Positions 63,491-64,000 of a stretch of 64,000 bases of DNA are shown one piece after another. The notes under the pieces are model-generated. The model searched no databases, was not told the DNA's origin, and saw nothing but the letters and a program-made list of their open reading frames with translations. This DNA comes from Sandaracinus amylolyticus (GTDB taxonomy: Bacteria; Myxococcota_A; Polyangia; Polyangiales; Sandaracinaceae): assembly GCF_021631985.1 (NCBI RefSeq), contig NZ_CP070225.1, positions 6,200,001 to 6,264,000 of the forward strand. The letters are read 5' to 3'. The translations under genes were made by a program, and so were the position numbers. Position 1 is the first letter of the stretch, and each line of letters opens with the position of its first letter.

Positions 63491-63606
63491 CGTCGTGCTC
63501 CTTTCGTCGCGCGGCGCGACTCTCGCGCGGCGCGGGACGATCCGCAAATGCGGGGGCGGACCGGGAAGTGGTGCATCCGACGACGGGAGGTGAGTATCCT
63601 GCGAGC

Positions 63607-64000
63607 GTGACGGCGCTCCGCGATCGCCTTCTCGATGTCACCTCTGCGCTCGCGGGCGCGGCGTCGATCGAGGACATCACGCGCATCGTGCTGGTGCACG
63701 CGCGTCACGCGGTCGCCGCGGATGCGGCGGCCATGTGGCTCGCCGACGGAGCGCTGCTGCGGGTGGTCGCGCAGGATGCGGCGCGCGCCGAAATCCTCGC
63801 GGCATTCGCCACGATGCGCCTCGACGCGGAGCTTCCGCTCGCCGATGCGGTGCGCCGTCGCGAGCCGGTGTGGATCGCATCGCGCGCGCAGCAGGCCGAG
63901 CTCTACCCCGAGGCGGAGCGACTTCTCTCCTCGCGGCCCAACGTCGGGCGCTTCGCGGCGGCGTGTGTGCCGCTGATCACCGACGTGGACGCGCTCGGCG
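63607..64000 (+). CDS. GAF-domain protein, 3' end outside window
   Basis: The frame starts at a GTG at 63607 and stays open to the window end, giving 131 residues. The visible part is a GAF domain start: LRDRLLDVTSALAGAASIED, then IVLVHARHAVAADAAAMWLA and LPLADAVRRREPVWIASRA. GAF domains bind small ligands or cyclic nucleotides at the start of kinases, phosphatases or regulators; the output domain is not visible. It is divergent from the SDR gene. Confidence 0.75.
   Translation, partial: MTALRDRLLDVTSALAGAASIEDITRIVLVHARHAVAADAAAMWLADGALLRVVAQDAARAEILAAFATMRLDAELPLADAVRRREPVWIASRAQQAELYPEAERLLSSRPNVGRFAAACVPLITDVDALG

Overview
This window comes from a very GC-rich genome with strong G/C third-position bias and many GTG starts. 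It carries Ser/Thr kinases, FHA-sigma54 activators, DUF1592/DUF1552 pairs, RCC1-type and other lipoproteins with Asp/Pro-rich linkers, and large hybrid histidine kinases. Together these suggest a myxobacterium of the Polyangia, close in style to Sandaracinus. That placement is inference from gene style, not from a marker gene. No rRNA, tRNA, CRISPR array, insertion sequence or phage was seen. The window opens inside a minus-strand lipoprotein gene and ends inside a plus-strand GAF-domain gene.

Layout. 0-4 kb: Ser/Thr kinase, TPR protein and a convergent FHA-sigma54 regulator. 4-8.6 kb: coupled operon of DUF1592, DUF1552 and propeller lipoprotein genes. 8.6-13 kb: PAP2/diiron fusion, two hypothetical genes and MoxR ATPase. 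13-17.6 kb: a reversed small lipoprotein gene, then DUF58 and its membrane partner, then a lipoprotein. 17.7-19 kb: Spx/ArsC-like protein and SpoU methyltransferase. 19.1-24.2 kb: a same-strand gene set of flavoprotein, winged-helix protein, 49-codon mini-gene, YcaO and TfuA, which is the most interesting locus here. 24.2-28.7 kb: RCC1 lipoprotein, Baeyer-Villiger-type monooxygenase, and an ECF sigma factor with a Cys-rich tail. 28.9-34.2 kb: three-gene operon with a HEAT-PilT fusion, PilT and a helical-repeat protein. 34.2-44.2 kb: PhoD phosphatase, envelope proteins, a 1224-residue flavin/Fe-S oxidoreductase, a hydrolase and small housekeeping genes. 44.3-56.2 kb: double histidine kinase, Mut7-C, PLP enzyme, Rieske oxygenase, AKR-kinase fusion, a mitochondrial-type PheRS-like protein, a peptidase lipoprotein, HPPD and a LysR regulator. 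56.2-64 kb: tandem repeat, DHH-CBS protein, split LigD polymerase and ligase, a lipoprotein, an SDR and a partial GAF protein.

How genes work together. YcaO and TfuA are the pair known to install backbone thioamides. Here they follow, with overlapping reading frames, a tiny gene with a very strong ribosome binding site, so that gene is the obvious candidate substrate. However, it also resembles the start of a RidA-family protein, so a gene remnant is the main alternative. MoxR and DUF58 normally act as a pair. LigD-type polymerase and ligase form a split end-joining module, with no Ku in the window. HPPD and its divergent LysR regulator share an intergenic inverted repeat.

Non-coding structure is notable. 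One family of long imperfect inverted repeats with arms resembling CTCCTGCTCTCCTCAG occurs three times between genes. A second, 84-bp family occurs as a triple tandem at 56.2 kb, a single reversed copy at 17.6 kb and a fragment at 37.75 kb. All identifications are from reading motifs in the translated sequence; no database search was run.
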